Assembly (NCBI GenBank): GCA_965237575.1 | Contig: CBDEGI010000004.1 | Span: forward strand, 496,001-560,000 | Direction: 5' to 3' | Length of the DNA: 64,000 bases | Source: JAKZVK01 sp965237575 | Lineage (GTDB): Bacteria; Acidobacteriota; Terriglobia; Bryobacterales; UBA6623 | Part shown: one piece after another, positions 34,360 through 44,195 of the stretch | How positions within the stretch are numbered: position 1 is the stretch's first letter | Layout of the letters: every line of letters starts with the position of its first letter | Notes under the pieces: model-generated | Database searches by the model: none | The model's input: the letters and a program-made list of their open reading frames with translations, nothing else | What the model was told of the DNA's origin: nothing | Program-made: the position numbers and the translations under genes

Positions 34360-35094
34360 ATGAACTTCGATCTCGCTATCGGTGGCGGCCTGGCAACCTT
34401 GCTTGTGTTAATTGCCTTGGCGTCGATACGTAGGAAGATCTTGCGGAAGGCCACAACGGAGGAGTCCGCCAAAGAGATACGACTCGACCCCACAGAGGCA
34501 ACATCGGGGGAGAAGGCGGCATCCGAGGGCTCGCACAATTCGATCCTGTATTGGACCGCGCCGAACGGCACCGAACAGCGCCTGCCCGTGAGTGTGCCTG
34601 AGCCTATACCTGACGAGTTTTCCTTGCTGCTGCCGGTGGCATTTCAATCAGGTCGCAGGGTGTGGATCGGTCAACAGTGGCGTGAATCGATTCCTTCCGT
34701 CGCTCGCCAGTGCGTCAAGGAGGGCGAGTCCTTCCGGGTACGTCTTGAGCGCCAGCACATGGATCGCCGACGCACAAGGCGGGCAACAACCTCGGGCACA
34801 GGCACACTCGAATGGAGAGCGGAGGATGGCACGAAAGTGGAAGCCACCGTCGCGGTCTGTGATGTCGGCGATGACGGACTAGGAATGAATACACCGAAGC
34901 CGGTCCCAGTCCATCAAGTCGTGCGATTGTCAGGACAAGACATTGAGTGTGTTGGTTCCGTCCACTCCTGCGCGGAGGCGGGAGACCAATATCGCGTCGC
35001 GATGCAGTTCGTGGAAGAACCGTATGTCGCCGGGGCCCGCGCGAAGATCAGCGAAGACCCCTCTCCCCTGCGTCTCTCGGCTCAGTCCACCTGA
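34360..35094 (+). CDS. PilZ-like domain protein with N-terminal membrane anchor
   Basis: A single N-terminal membrane segment (LAIGGGLATLLVLIALASI) is followed by a basic stretch. The C-terminal half has RRRTRRATTSGTGTLEW, VAVCDVGDDGLGMNTPKPVP and YRVAMQFVEEPY, resembling a PilZ fold with its RxxxR and D-x-S-x-x-G-like motif (here D-V-G-D-D-G). If functional, it would bind cyclic di-GMP; the conserved serine is missing, so binding is uncertain. A YcgR-like N-domain may precede it. Stand-alone gene, 109 bp before the tRNA. Confidence 0.55.
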   Translation: MNFDLAIGGGLATLLVLIALASIRRKILRKATTEESAKEIRLDPTEATSGEKAASEGSHNSILYWTAPNGTEQRLPVSVPEPIPDEFSLLLPVAFQSGRRVWIGQQWRESIPSVARQCVKEGESFRVRLERQHMDRRRTRRATTSGTGTLEWRAEDGTKVEATVAVCDVGDDGLGMNTPKPVPVHQVVRLSGQDIECVGSVHSCAEAGDQYRVAMQFVEEPYVAGARAKISEDPSPLRLSAQST

Positions 35095-35170
35095 GGCCCT
35101 GCGTGAATTGAGCCCTTCCCAGGCCTCGAACTTGGGTGGTTTAACCTGCTGAACTTTCCCGGAGGAGGTT

Positions 35171-35248
35171 TGGCGTCCCCAGCGGGATTTGAACCCGCGT
35201 TACCGCCGTGAAAGGGCGATGTCCTAGGCCTGGCTAGACGATGGGGAC
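35171..35248 (-). tRNA. tRNA-Glu (anticodon UUC)
   Basis: Minus strand starts GTCCCCATCGTCTAGCCAGG and ends TGGGGAC-G-CCA. The 7-bp acceptor stem, D-arm, anticodon loop CTTTCAC (anticodon TTC), and T-arm CGCGGGTTCAAATCCCGC are all complete. CCA is encoded (35171-35173). No intron. It is the only tRNA seen in the window. Confidence 0.97.
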
Positions 35249-35551
35249 GTGAGAAGAGAGTGCTGTGTACAGCGGTGGGCTATTTTTCAGTCTAGATGGG
35301 GCTTGTTTGAGGCGTCAAGTTGGGGGCGAAGCCACTGAAGCCACTCGACACATCGTGGCTTGTCCATCGCCCTTTTCAGGGTTCCCATCGCAAGGAGTTC
35401 GCTACCTAGGGTTTCGCCTGACGGCTCCACCCTTAGGCTAACATCCGTCCGTCCGCTTCGCGGACTCGGGTCCGGTGTGGGTTCGCGGATCGAGGTCAAA
35501 GAGGGATTTCTTTGCCATTTCGGACCGATGGACCCGCGTCCCGCGGTACGC
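35249..35551. other. Gap between tRNA and dispersed palindrome
   Basis: About 300 bp upstream of tRNA-Glu with no gene recognised. It includes CGTCCGTCCGCTTCGCGGAC, a small hairpin, and should contain the tRNA promoter on the minus strand. Confidence 0.35.
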
Positions 35552-35571
35552 GGGCACGGCATGCCGTGCCC
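35552..35571. repeat. Dispersed palindrome, copy 4 (GGGCACGGCATGCCGTGCCC)
   Basis: Perfect 20-bp palindrome identical to copy 3, preceded by GTCCCGCGGTACGC. Located at the 3' side of the gamma-glutamyltransferase gene. Confidence 0.85.
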
Positions 35572-35628
35572 TTACACTCTAGTCAGCGCCGTTCTCGATT
35601 TCACCACGGGCTGCCAGGCGATGGTCAT

Positions 35629-37320
35629 CTACCAGGCGGCGACCAAACCGTCCTTGCGCGGGTCGGTGCCGCCGATCAAGACGCCGCGTTCCCAGTCGAT
35701 CTCGATCGCTTGATAGCCGCCGAAGACACCGGGCGAACGGACGATGTCGTGACCGAGGCGGTTTAGTTCGGTGACCGTGGTGGCGTCGACGCCCGACTCC
35801 AGCGAGACGCTTCCCCCGGCTTGGCTGTGTTTGAAGCGCGAGGCCTCGCCAGCCTCCTGCACGTTCATGCCGAACTCGACCCAGTTCAGGAAGACTTGCA
35901 CGTGCCCTTGCGGCTGCATGTCGCCACCCATGACGCCGAACGTGATCCACGGTTTGCCGTCCTTGTAGGCCATGGCCGGGATGATGGTGTGGTAGGGCCG
36001 CTTGCGTCCCTCGATGCGGTTGGGGTGTTGGGGGTCGAGCGAGAATAGCGCGCCGCGGTCTTGCAACAGGATGCCGGTTCCGGGGACGACGATGCCTGAG
36101 CCGAAGGAGTGAAAGAGGCTGTTGATGAACGAGACCGCGTTGCGGTCTTTGTCGACGACGGTAAGGTATACGGTGTCGCCGGAACTGGGGAGCGAGCGCG
36201 TGGGGTCGGGAATGCCGGTGGTCACCTGCTGGGCCGCCTTGCCGGGATCAATGCGCTGCCGCTGCTCGGCCGCGTAGTCTTTTGAAATCAGGCGGTCGAC
36301 AGGCAGTTCGGCCCGCTCGGGGTCGGCGAGCCAGGCATCGAGGTCGGCGAAGGCCAGCTTCTTGGCCTCGATGAGGTGGTGCAGGTACGAGGCGGAGTTG
36401 TGGCCGAGCGGCCGCAAGTCGAATCCCTCGAGGATGTTGAGCATCTCGAGCGCCGCCATGCCCTGGCCGTTCGGCGGCAGCTCGTAGAGACGGTAGCCCT
36501 TGTAGTCCGTGCCGATGGGCTCGACCCAGTCGGAGTGCTGCGCGGCAAGGTCGTCCATCGTCACCGGCCAGTCGAGGCTGTTGAGGTGGTCGACGATCCG
36601 CCGGGCGACCTCACCCTTGTAGAAGACGTCGCGGCCGCCTTGGGCGAGTTGACGGTAAGTCCAAGCGAGGCCGGGGTTGGCGATCACGTCGCCGTGCTTG
36701 GGGGCTTGGCCGTCGATCAGATACTCGTCGGCGAAGTGGGGATCGCCGCCGAAGTCGGGGACCTTCGCTGCCCAGGCGGCGGCGGTGATCTCGGAGACGG
36801 CGAAACCCTGCTCGGCGTACTCGATGGCCGGCTGAAGGACCTCGGCGAGGGTCATGGTGCCGTATTTGTCGAGCAGCTTGGCCCAACCGTCCACGGCGCC
36901 GGGGACGCTGACCGAAAACGGGCCCGTCACGGGGATCTGCTCGAGACCGCGCGACCGGAAGAACTCAATGTCGACGGCCGCGGGGGAGAAGCCGCTGCCG
37001 TTGAGGCCCGCAAGCTCGCCCGTCTTGGCTGTAGAAACCAGGGCGAACATGTCTCCGCCCGGTCCGGTCATCATGGGTTCGACGACGGCGAGCGTGGCGG
37101 CGGTCGCGACGGCGGCGTCAACGGCGTTCCCGCCCTGTTGCAGGATGCGCAGCCCGGCTTGCGCGGCCAGGGGCTGGCTGGTGGCGACCATGCCGTTGCG
37201 GGCGACGACCGCGGAGCGTCCGGCGTCGGCTTGGCCCGCGGGGCGGTCGGCGGCGAGCACGACAGCCGAGAAGGCAAGAGTGGTGAGGAGGACTTTGGCG
37301 ACGAGCATGGGTTCCCACAT
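35629..37320 (-). CDS. ggt: Gamma-glutamyltransferase
   Basis: ~563 residues. Signal peptide LVAKVLLTTLAFSAVVLA. The Ntn-hydrolase autoprocessing threonine is T383 in SSGDTVYLTVVDKDRN, and typical surroundings are GNAVDAAVATAATLAVVEP, TGPGGDMFAL, PPNGQGMAALEMLNIL and FHSFGSGIVVPGTG. Family role: periplasmic cleavage or transfer of gamma-glutamyl groups (glutathione turnover). The start is set at ATG 37320; ATG 37308 is equally possible, and 37380 would add a polar leader before the signal. Confidence 0.92.
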   Translation of the reverse strand: MWEPMLVAKVLLTTLAFSAVVLAADRPAGQADAGRSAVVARNGMVATSQPLAAQAGLRILQQGGNAVDAAVATAATLAVVEPMMTGPGGDMFALVSTAKTGELAGLNGSGFSPAAVDIEFFRSRGLEQIPVTGPFSVSVPGAVDGWAKLLDKYGTMTLAEVLQPAIEYAEQGFAVSEITAAAWAAKVPDFGGDPHFADEYLIDGQAPKHGDVIANPGLAWTYRQLAQGGRDVFYKGEVARRIVDHLNSLDWPVTMDDLAAQHSDWVEPIGTDYKGYRLYELPPNGQGMAALEMLNILEGFDLRPLGHNSASYLHHLIEAKKLAFADLDAWLADPERAELPVDRLISKDYAAEQRQRIDPGKAAQQVTTGIPDPTRSLPSSGDTVYLTVVDKDRNAVSFINSLFHSFGSGIVVPGTGILLQDRGALFSLDPQHPNRIEGRKRPYHTIIPAMAYKDGKPWITFGVMGGDMQPQGHVQVFLNWVEFGMNVQEAGEASRFKHSQAGGSVSLESGVDATTVTELNRLGHDIVRSPGVFGGYQAIEIDWERGVLIGGTDPRKDGLVAAW

Positions 37321-37555
37321 GGACAAGATTCTATATGGTTTGGGGTCCGGCGCGGGGAGGTGGGTGCTTTGGGCGGCCAAAGGGGGCAGGAGTGGTCTTG
37401 GCGGCGGTATTTAACCGGCAAGATGGGTGACACATCATGCCAAGCACACAGGTCCCCCGCCACTGCATAAACCATTCCCTCCCAGAAATGTTCTATACCT
37501 GAAAGTGTTGCCCATGTCCCGGTAAGTTCAACGCCGAATGCCGCGTCGCGGCGGC

Positions 37556-38971
37556 TCAATTCGCGCCGCGGCCGGCGACGACGCGGGGGATGGAGTGCAG
37601 CAGGATCTTCAGGTCAAGCCAAAGGGACCAGTTGTCGATGTACTCGAGGTCAAGCTTCATCCAGGTGTCGAAGTCGACCCGGTCGCGGCCGCGAATCGCC
37701 CACAAGCACGTCAGCCCCGGCCGCATGCGAAGACGGCGCCGTTGCCAAGCAGCGTACTGCTCGACCTCGCCCGGCACAGCGGGCCGTGGGCCGACGAACG
37801 ACATGTCACCCTTGAGAACGTTCCAGAATTGAGGCCACTCGTCGATCGAGAAGCGGCGCAGGTAATGTCCAAGTAAGGTGAGCCGGGGGTCGTTGGCGAT
37901 CTTGAAAACGGGGCCGTCCTTTTCGTTCAGGTGTTCGAGTGACTGCCGCTGTTTGTCGGCGTTCTCCACCATCGAGCGGAACTTGTAAAACACAAACCGG
38001 CGGCCGTTGAGCCCGCAACGCTCCTGGCGGAATATGGCCGGTCCCCGCGACGTCAGGCGCACCAGCAGTGAGAGCAGCATCATCGGTACAGCCAGCACGA
38101 GAAGGGAAATCGCCGCCAACACGATGTCGAAGACGCGCTTGAGCAGCAGGCGGATCTCGTCATCGGGTGTAGCCGAGAAGGTCAGAAGTGGGACGGCGCC
38201 GAAGTGGTCGAGATAGACGTCACTGTGGACATGCGGAAAGAAGTCAACGACCACGCGGGTCCGCACGCCCTCTTCGTCACAGAGCAGGAGGATCTCTTCC
38301 AACTCAGAGAGCCTCTGCTCCTCGACGGCAAACACAACTTCGTCGATCACATGACGGTGGAGCATCTCAGGTAGATCGCCGAGTTGCTTCACCGGGTAGT
38401 TGCCGGACAACCGCACCGATTCGCCAAGCCGATTGGAAAGATCCACAAAGGCCAGCAACTTGACGCCGTAGTCGCCCGACTCCTCGAGGCGGCGTCCGAT
38501 ATCGAGAGCGTTCTCGCCGGACCCCACCACGACGTAGAACGACTCCTCGCCGAAGAGCCGCCGAACGTGGCCGCGCAGCACCCCGGCAAAGACCCGGTAG
38601 AGCAGCAATAGTGTGAGAGTGAAGAGTCCGAACAGGCCTATGAAGACGCGGCTGATCTGGAGTTTCAGAGCGAACTGAAACGCGACTAGGCACAGGGTGA
38701 CGACGATGAGTTGTCGGAAGACGTCGTAGACGGCGGCGCGGGTGTCGCGGGCGTAGAGCCGCTGATAGACGCCCATCCACCACCCGACGATCAGCCAAGC
38801 CAGGAAGGTGAAACCAAGAACCAGGGCCTTGGTCGTCGTGAGTAGATAGAACTCGAGCTCGAGAGGCAGCGCCTTGCGAAGCTGATAGGCCGCTTCGAAG
38901 GCGGCCAGCAGGAGAATCACGTCGGCTGCGGCGAAGAATACCGCAGCCTTTTTTCTGTGCCTGTCAAACAC
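37556..38971 (-). CDS. Polyprenyl-phosphate sugar phosphotransferase (initiating glycosyltransferase)
   Basis: 471 residues. Four N-terminal membrane segments, a CoA-binding-like Rossmann domain (VVVGSGENALDIGRRLEESG), then the bacterial sugar transferase domain beginning at a fifth segment (KRVFDIVLAAISLLVLAVPM). It carries FRQERCGLNGRRFVFYKFRS, RRFSIDEWPQFWNVLKGDMS, FVGPRPAVPGEV and RPGLTCLWAIRGR, the WbaP/CpsE-type catalytic signature. Role: transfers a sugar-1-phosphate to undecaprenyl phosphate to start exopolysaccharide or O-antigen units. GTG 38971. No glycosyltransferase cluster surrounds it. Confidence 0.93.
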   Translation of the reverse strand: MFDRHRKKAAVFFAAADVILLLAAFEAAYQLRKALPLELEFYLLTTTKALVLGFTFLAWLIVGWWMGVYQRLYARDTRAAVYDVFRQLIVVTLCLVAFQFALKLQISRVFIGLFGLFTLTLLLLYRVFAGVLRGHVRRLFGEESFYVVVGSGENALDIGRRLEESGDYGVKLLAFVDLSNRLGESVRLSGNYPVKQLGDLPEMLHRHVIDEVVFAVEEQRLSELEEILLLCDEEGVRTRVVVDFFPHVHSDVYLDHFGAVPLLTFSATPDDEIRLLLKRVFDIVLAAISLLVLAVPMMLLSLLVRLTSRGPAIFRQERCGLNGRRFVFYKFRSMVENADKQRQSLEHLNEKDGPVFKIANDPRLTLLGHYLRRFSIDEWPQFWNVLKGDMSFVGPRPAVPGEVEQYAAWQRRRLRMRPGLTCLWAIRGRDRVDFDTWMKLDLEYIDNWSLWLDLKILLHSIPRVVAGRGAN

Positions 38972-39114
38972 CTGAAAGGTCCCTCTAGCGGATTTCGGCT
39001 TCAGGATAACAGAGGGGTGCGACGTTCACCGGGAGGGGACTGCGGCTGGTTCCGAATTGCCAGCCCCTGTCTCCCTTCGGCTCCGGGTGGCGGGTCGGGC
39101 CTCAACGCGAGCTG

Positions 39115-40084
39115 CTACGGGGTCCCGACTCGGATGGAGATGCCGTCCTGCGTTTGGAGGCCGCCGATCTTGGCTAGGAGTTGCACGTCGCCGACCGGCA
39201 AGTTGGGGACCGTGACGGTGATCTGGTAAAGACCGACGAAGCCCGACAGGCCGGCAAAGAGCGGTGTCACTTCCTCGTCACCGAAGCAGATTGTCACCTC
39301 TTGGTTGGTCGCGGAAGCCACGCCCGGTTCCAGCACGGAGCCCGGCAGCGTTCCCACCGGAACGGGCGGAGTGGTTGGGCCGAAGCCAGTGCCGAACAGC
39401 AAGACGATGTCGTCAGGATTCGCCTCGCGCGTGGTCACGCCTGGAAACAGCCCGGGCGGACCGACCAGCGTTCCATCGAGGTGAACCGCCGCCACGTTTG
39501 GGGCCGCCAGCGGGAAGAAGCTGGGTGAGAGCGCCTGATGGATGACCATTGCGGCGGCGCTCGTTCCGCCGGCGGTCACGACCTGGACCGGGACAAGTCC
39601 GCCCGCACCTTTGTTGTTGGTGGTGGGCGCGACGAAGTTGATCTGGTCGAACGGGACGCCGAAGTCATCGCCTTCGCCGACGAAGGAAATGAACGCGGGC
39701 TCACCGTCGTAAAGAACCTGCGCACCGCCCAGCATGGTCGGCGCGACGCCGTTCTCGTCGAATGAGTTGTCCCAGGTAAGGGTGACGCTGGTCAGGTCGA
39801 CCCCAAAGATCGAGCCGAACGTATTGGATGAAAGCCCATCTTCAGGGTTGAATGTGTTGCTAGGTACTACGCCGTCCTCGTTGATCGTCGGTACGCCAGG
39901 CGGCGCCGCGGGGTCGATCTCAAAGCTCTGCAGGTGGATACGGTTGCCGGTCACACCTTGGTTACCGTTGGCGGCGTTGGCAGCCACGTACATCGTGATC
40001 GTGCCGACATCGGCGGGCGGGGGCGTCCACTCGAAATCGAAGATGCCCTCGGCCTTGGGGTTGATGTTGTGGCCCAGATATTGA
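39115..40084 (-). pseudogene. Choice-of-anchor V/Solibacter-type secreted protein, 3' half split by IS1380
   Basis: Continues the protein of 41750-42131. After YLGHNINPKAEGIFDFEWTP it has PPADVGTITMYVAANAANGN (end of the Reeler-like choice-of-anchor domain), then a spacer with FNPEDGLSSNTFG, and a C-terminal domain with NNKGAGGLVPVQVVTAGGTS, VLLFGTGFGPTTPPVPVGTL and YQITVTVPNLPVGDVQLLAK. That domain matches the Solibacter-type TIGR03437 family. Removing the IS and one copy of the 5-bp target repeat restores an open frame of ~448 residues. Family members are exported, probably surface proteins. Confidence 0.82.
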
Positions 40085-41749
40085 CCAGGATTTCCATTTT
40101 GGCCCTGGCACGGCCACAGTATACACCCGCTCCGCTCCGAACAGCACGTCCTTTCACGCTGAACCCTGCACATCACCTCTGCTGGTAGTCGCCAGAGCTG
40201 GTTCGACCGCTCACAGTCGTTGATTGAGCGGCTTGAACGGCGCTCCGGCCGACACTGCTCCTTGCGAAACCTTTTGGAGCCAAAAGCTGTTGATCCTCAC
40301 TCCGGCAATGCTACCCACTCGGCAGCGGCAGCGCCCAGATCTTGTGCAGCATGTCGCCGAACAGCCGCCGGTTCAGATGTCCCTCCGCCAATAAGAGCCA
40401 GTAATACCGCGCGTGCTTGACCAGCCGACCGCCGGTCTTCATCAACCTGTGTTGCAAGCTCGTCAGCGACCAACTCTTGATTCGCTGCGGAAGCCCCAGC
40501 CGCCGCCAAAGATTGCCCAGGTTGTAGGCCAGCACGCTCAGTTGCAACCGCACTTCGTTGGCTCGAAATCGATGGCACGACAATCGCGTCCAGTGCGTCG
40601 CCTGCTTGCCTTCCTTGATCCACTGTTCCGCCGTGCCGCGCTTGTTGTAGAAGCGCACCACCGAGCGGCTCGGCAAGCTCATGCTCGTCACGATGAATCC
40701 GACGCGCGGGAACAGCTCGCCCTGGTGATGCTCGACCTTAGCGACGATCCGCCTCGCCTGCGACCAACTCTCCGCCTGATAGCGAAAACTCTTGTAGCGC
40801 ACCAAGGGCTTGCGGGAAGGCCTTCCCGGCGGGCGAAACAGGATGTCTTCGATCTCCAGCTCCAAGCTCTTGTTGGCCGGAATGCGAATGGCGTACTGTA
40901 CTCCGCGTTCCTCCGAAGCCTCATAAACTTCCGGCTTCGCAAAGGCCGCATCGCCCCGGAAGGCGACCTGCTTGCCCGCAGCCTGTTGGCGCTCGATCTC
41001 CGGCAACAAGAGCTCATCCCAGTCCTCGGCGCTGTGCACGTTGCCTGGACGCAGCTTGGCAGCGAGGCAATCACCATGACCGTTGAACAAAAGCAACGGG
41101 TGGTAGCAGACCGACTCGAAGTGTCCGTTGTAGGCACTGCCTTCCTGTTGGCCATGGACCGGACTCTCGGTGGAGTCCAGGTCCAGAACGACCCGCTCGG
41201 CGTCGTCGAACGCTTCCGCTTGCCCGACCAGCTCTCGGTTCAGCGCCATCAGCCCCAGCAGGTTCTCTTCGCTCGCCAGCATCTCCGTCTCGAAGCCGTG
41301 CAGCGTCGAGGTCAAGGCCGCACCGCGATCCCAGATCTTCTGCGAACCGATCAGCCGAAACGTCGGATCGATCGAAACCCGCTCGGCGTCGTTGAGGTCC
41401 TCGTAGCCGGCGAGTCGGCTGTAAACCGACTGCCGCAACAGATCAGCGAGCGTGAACTGCTTGTTTGTGCCTTGCCGGGAGTCGCTGAGATGCTCGTCAA
41501 TCAGTTCTCCGAGACCGAGCCGTTCGTCCAGTTCGCGAACCAAAATCAGGCCACCGTCGGAAGTGACGTGCGATCCCTGGAAATCGACTTTGAGAAGTCC
41601 ATTGAAACTTAGCTGGAATGGCTTGGTTTGTTTTTCACCCATTGGGTGTTGGCCTCCATGGCGTCCTCATCGGGCTCTAGCCCCTATGAATAAAGACGCT
41701 CAAGGCCGCTGGAAGGTCGGGATGTCAAACATCAAATTGAAAATGCGGG
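40085..41749 (-). mobile_element. Complete IS1380-family insertion sequence (1665 bp)
   Basis: Ends are CCAGGATTTCCATTTTGG at 40085 and, inverted, CCCGCATTTTCAATTTGA at 41749, matching at 13 of 18 positions. The element is flanked by the 5-bp direct repeat ATTGA (40080-40084 and 41750-41754), and the interrupted host frame is exactly restored by deleting the element plus one repeat. It contains one full transposase gene (40311-41642). IS1380 elements usually make 4-5 bp duplications. Confidence 0.9.
40311..41642 (-). CDS. IS1380-family transposase
   Basis: 443 residues, full length, uninterrupted. DDE acidic residues are in VVLDLDSTESPVHGQQEG, VAFRGDAAFAKPEVYE and FYNKRGTAEQWIKEGKQATH, the last being the YREK-like motif of IS4/IS1380 transposases. 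It starts MGEKQTKPFQLSFNGLLKVD. It is probably active, being intact with recognisable ends. The gene lies in the same orientation as the gene it interrupts. Confidence 0.95.
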   Translation of the reverse strand: MGEKQTKPFQLSFNGLLKVDFQGSHVTSDGGLILVRELDERLGLGELIDEHLSDSRQGTNKQFTLADLLRQSVYSRLAGYEDLNDAERVSIDPTFRLIGSQKIWDRGAALTSTLHGFETEMLASEENLLGLMALNRELVGQAEAFDDAERVVLDLDSTESPVHGQQEGSAYNGHFESVCYHPLLLFNGHGDCLAAKLRPGNVHSAEDWDELLLPEIERQQAAGKQVAFRGDAAFAKPEVYEASEERGVQYAIRIPANKSLELEIEDILFRPPGRPSRKPLVRYKSFRYQAESWSQARRIVAKVEHHQGELFPRVGFIVTSMSLPSRSVVRFYNKRGTAEQWIKEGKQATHWTRLSCHRFRANEVRLQLSVLAYNLGNLWRRLGLPQRIKSWSLTSLQHRLMKTGGRLVKHARYYWLLLAEGHLNRRLFGDMLHKIWALPLPSG

Positions 41750-42131
41750 ATTGAACGCCGCCGGCCGTGTTGACGCTGGTCGAGGCATCGACGGCGGCGA
41801 GATTGCCCGCCTGCGCGTTGGCCGGGTCGCGAGAGCTGAGCTCGAAGCCGAAGACGACCCCGGCGGGGTCATCAATCTCGAGTTGCAGGTTCTGTGGCAC
41901 GCCGGGGCTGTAGGTCGCACCGTCGGGAAAGTTGATCGACACGGCGTCGGAATCCTCAATCAGGGCGCCGGAGTCAGTCATGTGACAGCCGGCCTGCCAG
42001 CAGGTCTCCTCACCCGGCGCTCCGGTGGTCTGCGGGGGCGGGGAGGAACGGAACCCAACGATCGCGATGGGGAGGACGCTGAGGGCGATAAGGAGCCTAG
42101 TGAGCAGTGACAGAGCTGGACGGCGTTGCAT
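41750..42131 (-). pseudogene. Choice-of-anchor V secreted protein, 5' part
   Basis: Signal peptide LSLLTRLLIALSVLPIAIVG, then TGAPGEETCWQAGCHMTDSG and LEIDDPAGVVFGFELSSRD, the start of a Reeler-like choice-of-anchor V domain with its C-x4-C-H heme-like or metal motif. The frame ends at VNTAGGVQ and passes into the IS. The remainder is at 39115-40084. Confidence 0.82.
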
Positions 42132-42550
42132 CGGAGTTCCTCCTCGAACTGGAGACGGCGCAGGCGCCTCAGTAAGTTATGGGTTGCCGCGTCACCACAC
42201 GGGGAAGGGCGCAAAACGCGTTTCCCATGATAGAACAAACGTGGTGGGTTCGGCGAGGGGGAACTAAGCTGTTGACCGTGCGTCGATCCGTTCGTAAGCC
42301 GACGTGCAGGTTGCGTAGTTCCGCCCCGAAGAGCATCGGGCCGGGCCTCGACGAGCACCGCCGGCCTCTCGTGCTTGCCTCCCACCTGGTGCCAGGGGGA
42401 GACAACATCTCAGCCGCCCCTGCCGGGGCTGGGAGTGGTTGTAGGATGCATCAGGTTGCGCCGAGGGGGAGCCGTGGCGCGGACTGAGACCGCGAGTCTC
42501 CTCACTTCATCTCTGTGTGGCGGATAGATAGGGTGACGGCCGGCCGCGGC
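42132..42550. other. Gap upstream of the split gene
   Basis: About 420 bp between the convergent-to-minus genes; no gene, repeat copy or riboswitch recognised. It should carry the promoter of the split secreted-protein gene. Confidence 0.35.
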
Positions 42551-44101
42551 TCACTCCAATCCAAACAACGGCTTGCGGACGCGCTTGTACTCGAATCGCG
42601 CGGGGTTGACGGCCGTAGCACCGGGGCTATCGACCTCGATCATCACGCCGGCGATGGGCTCGTAGGCCGCCCGGGGCGCAATGCACCCTTTTGCCACCAG
42701 GATCTTTTGCCGCCGCGGATAGACGCCGTTGCTGATGAGTTGGTGCAGGCTGTTGGGGCTGGAACGCTTGGCCGTCAGAAGCACCAGGTTCGGCATGTCG
42801 AGCGTCGAGCCTTCGATTTGGATCACGGCGGTGTGGCCCATGTCCCAGTAACGGCCACCGCCATGGCGCACTTCGGGCTCGACGTAGCGGCCCTCGTGCA
42901 GCGAGCGGACGCGTCCGCGAATCCGCACCGGCTTGCCGTGCATGTGATCGGTCTTGCCGCCCACCTGGCCTTCAAACGTGCCGCCGATGCCGGCGTCGAA
43001 CGCCTTCTTGGTCGCCTCGGGGTCCGCCATCACGACGACCCATCCTTCGGCCTTCTGCTTGATCAACTCCTCAAGGATGAACGTGCTGTCGCCCGGTGTA
43101 CCGCCGCCGATGTTGTCACCCATGTCGATCAGCACCGCTGGGAACTTACCGCCCTCCATCGCCTTCTTGACGGCTTCGGCGGGCGTCGGCACCTTGAGCG
43201 CCAACCGGTCGCGCGTGCTCCAGAGCATGTCGGAGAGCCGTTGCGCTTCCCGTTGCGCCAACTCGGGATCGTTATCGGTGACGACAACTACGCTCGGTCC
43301 CATCCACGGCACGTCGGCATACTGGTAACCGCCCGAGACGCTGACGGCGAGGATCTTGGGGTTTTCTTCGAGGTTGCGGCTCTCGCGAACGATGGGGGCG
43401 AGCGGCTCGATCGAGGTGTACTGGTAGACGATGTTGTACATCATGTCGGGCTTGGCGATGGCCATCGTCGGCTTGGCCTTGCCGGCCGCCATGTCCGCCA
43501 TGATGCGCGCCGCCTGGATGCCACGCTCTTTCGTGTCGAGGTGCGGGTTCTCCTTGTAGGTGATGAGCGTGTTGCAGTACTTCGTCATGTCGGGGTCGAC
43601 GTTGGCGTGGAAGTCGTGCGTCACGATGATCGGGATGTCGGGCCCCATGGCCTCGCGGACGCGGCGGGTCAGCTCGAGATCGCCGCTGGGATGGCTCTCG
43701 ACGACCATCGCGCCGTGCAGCGCCAAGAAGATGCCGTCGAGCTTGGGCGCGGCTTTGAGTTCGGTGAGGATCTTCTCCGACAGGGTGTTGAACGCGCGGT
43801 CGGTGACCGGCCCCTTGGGCTGCGCGTAAACCACCGTGGTCGGGTGCAGATCGAGCCCGTAGCGCTTGGCGCCCTCGATGTAGCCACTGACGGTTGTGTT
43901 CGACTTGGCCGCCTCCACCAGGAAGCGATCGTGCGGCACGTCGGGCCGCTGCCTGAAGTCCTCGAGCTTCGTCGGATTGACGTTGAATGAGTTCGACTCG
44001 TGGCTGATGCCGGCGATGGCGATCAGCGGACGGCGCTGTTGCGCCGACAGCGTCAGAGCCGAGAGTAAGACGCACAGAAGAACCCGCTTAAGAACTCGCA
44101 T
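42551..44101 (-). CDS. M81-family (MlrC-like) metallopeptidase, secreted
   Basis: 516 residues with signal RVLLCVLLSALTLSAQQR. Domain blocks: IAIAGISHESNSFN, DGIFLALHGAMVVESHPSGD, VTHDFHANVDPDM and GDNIGGGTPGDSTFILEEL, which match the MlrC/M81 family; His-Asp residues in ISHES, LHGAM and THDFHA are candidate zinc ligands. MlrC opens linearised microcystin, but most relatives act on unknown substrates. It is followed on the same strand by two Tat-exported paralogues. Confidence 0.9.
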   Translation of the reverse strand: MRVLKRVLLCVLLSALTLSAQQRRPLIAIAGISHESNSFNVNPTKLEDFRQRPDVPHDRFLVEAAKSNTTVSGYIEGAKRYGLDLHPTTVVYAQPKGPVTDRAFNTLSEKILTELKAAPKLDGIFLALHGAMVVESHPSGDLELTRRVREAMGPDIPIIVTHDFHANVDPDMTKYCNTLITYKENPHLDTKERGIQAARIMADMAAGKAKPTMAIAKPDMMYNIVYQYTSIEPLAPIVRESRNLEENPKILAVSVSGGYQYADVPWMGPSVVVVTDNDPELAQREAQRLSDMLWSTRDRLALKVPTPAEAVKKAMEGGKFPAVLIDMGDNIGGGTPGDSTFILEELIKQKAEGWVVVMADPEATKKAFDAGIGGTFEGQVGGKTDHMHGKPVRIRGRVRSLHEGRYVEPEVRHGGGRYWDMGHTAVIQIEGSTLDMPNLVLLTAKRSSPNSLHQLISNGVYPRRQKILVAKGCIAPRAAYEPIAGVMIEVDSPGATAVNPARFEYKRVRKPLFGLE

Positions 44102-44195
44102 AGTACCCCTTGGCAGGCGCGACGGCTCCGCGACCTGCCCCGTGTCTGAAAACGTAATCAGAGTGTAGTGTACGGGATCGAAGGGGCGCGGGCGG

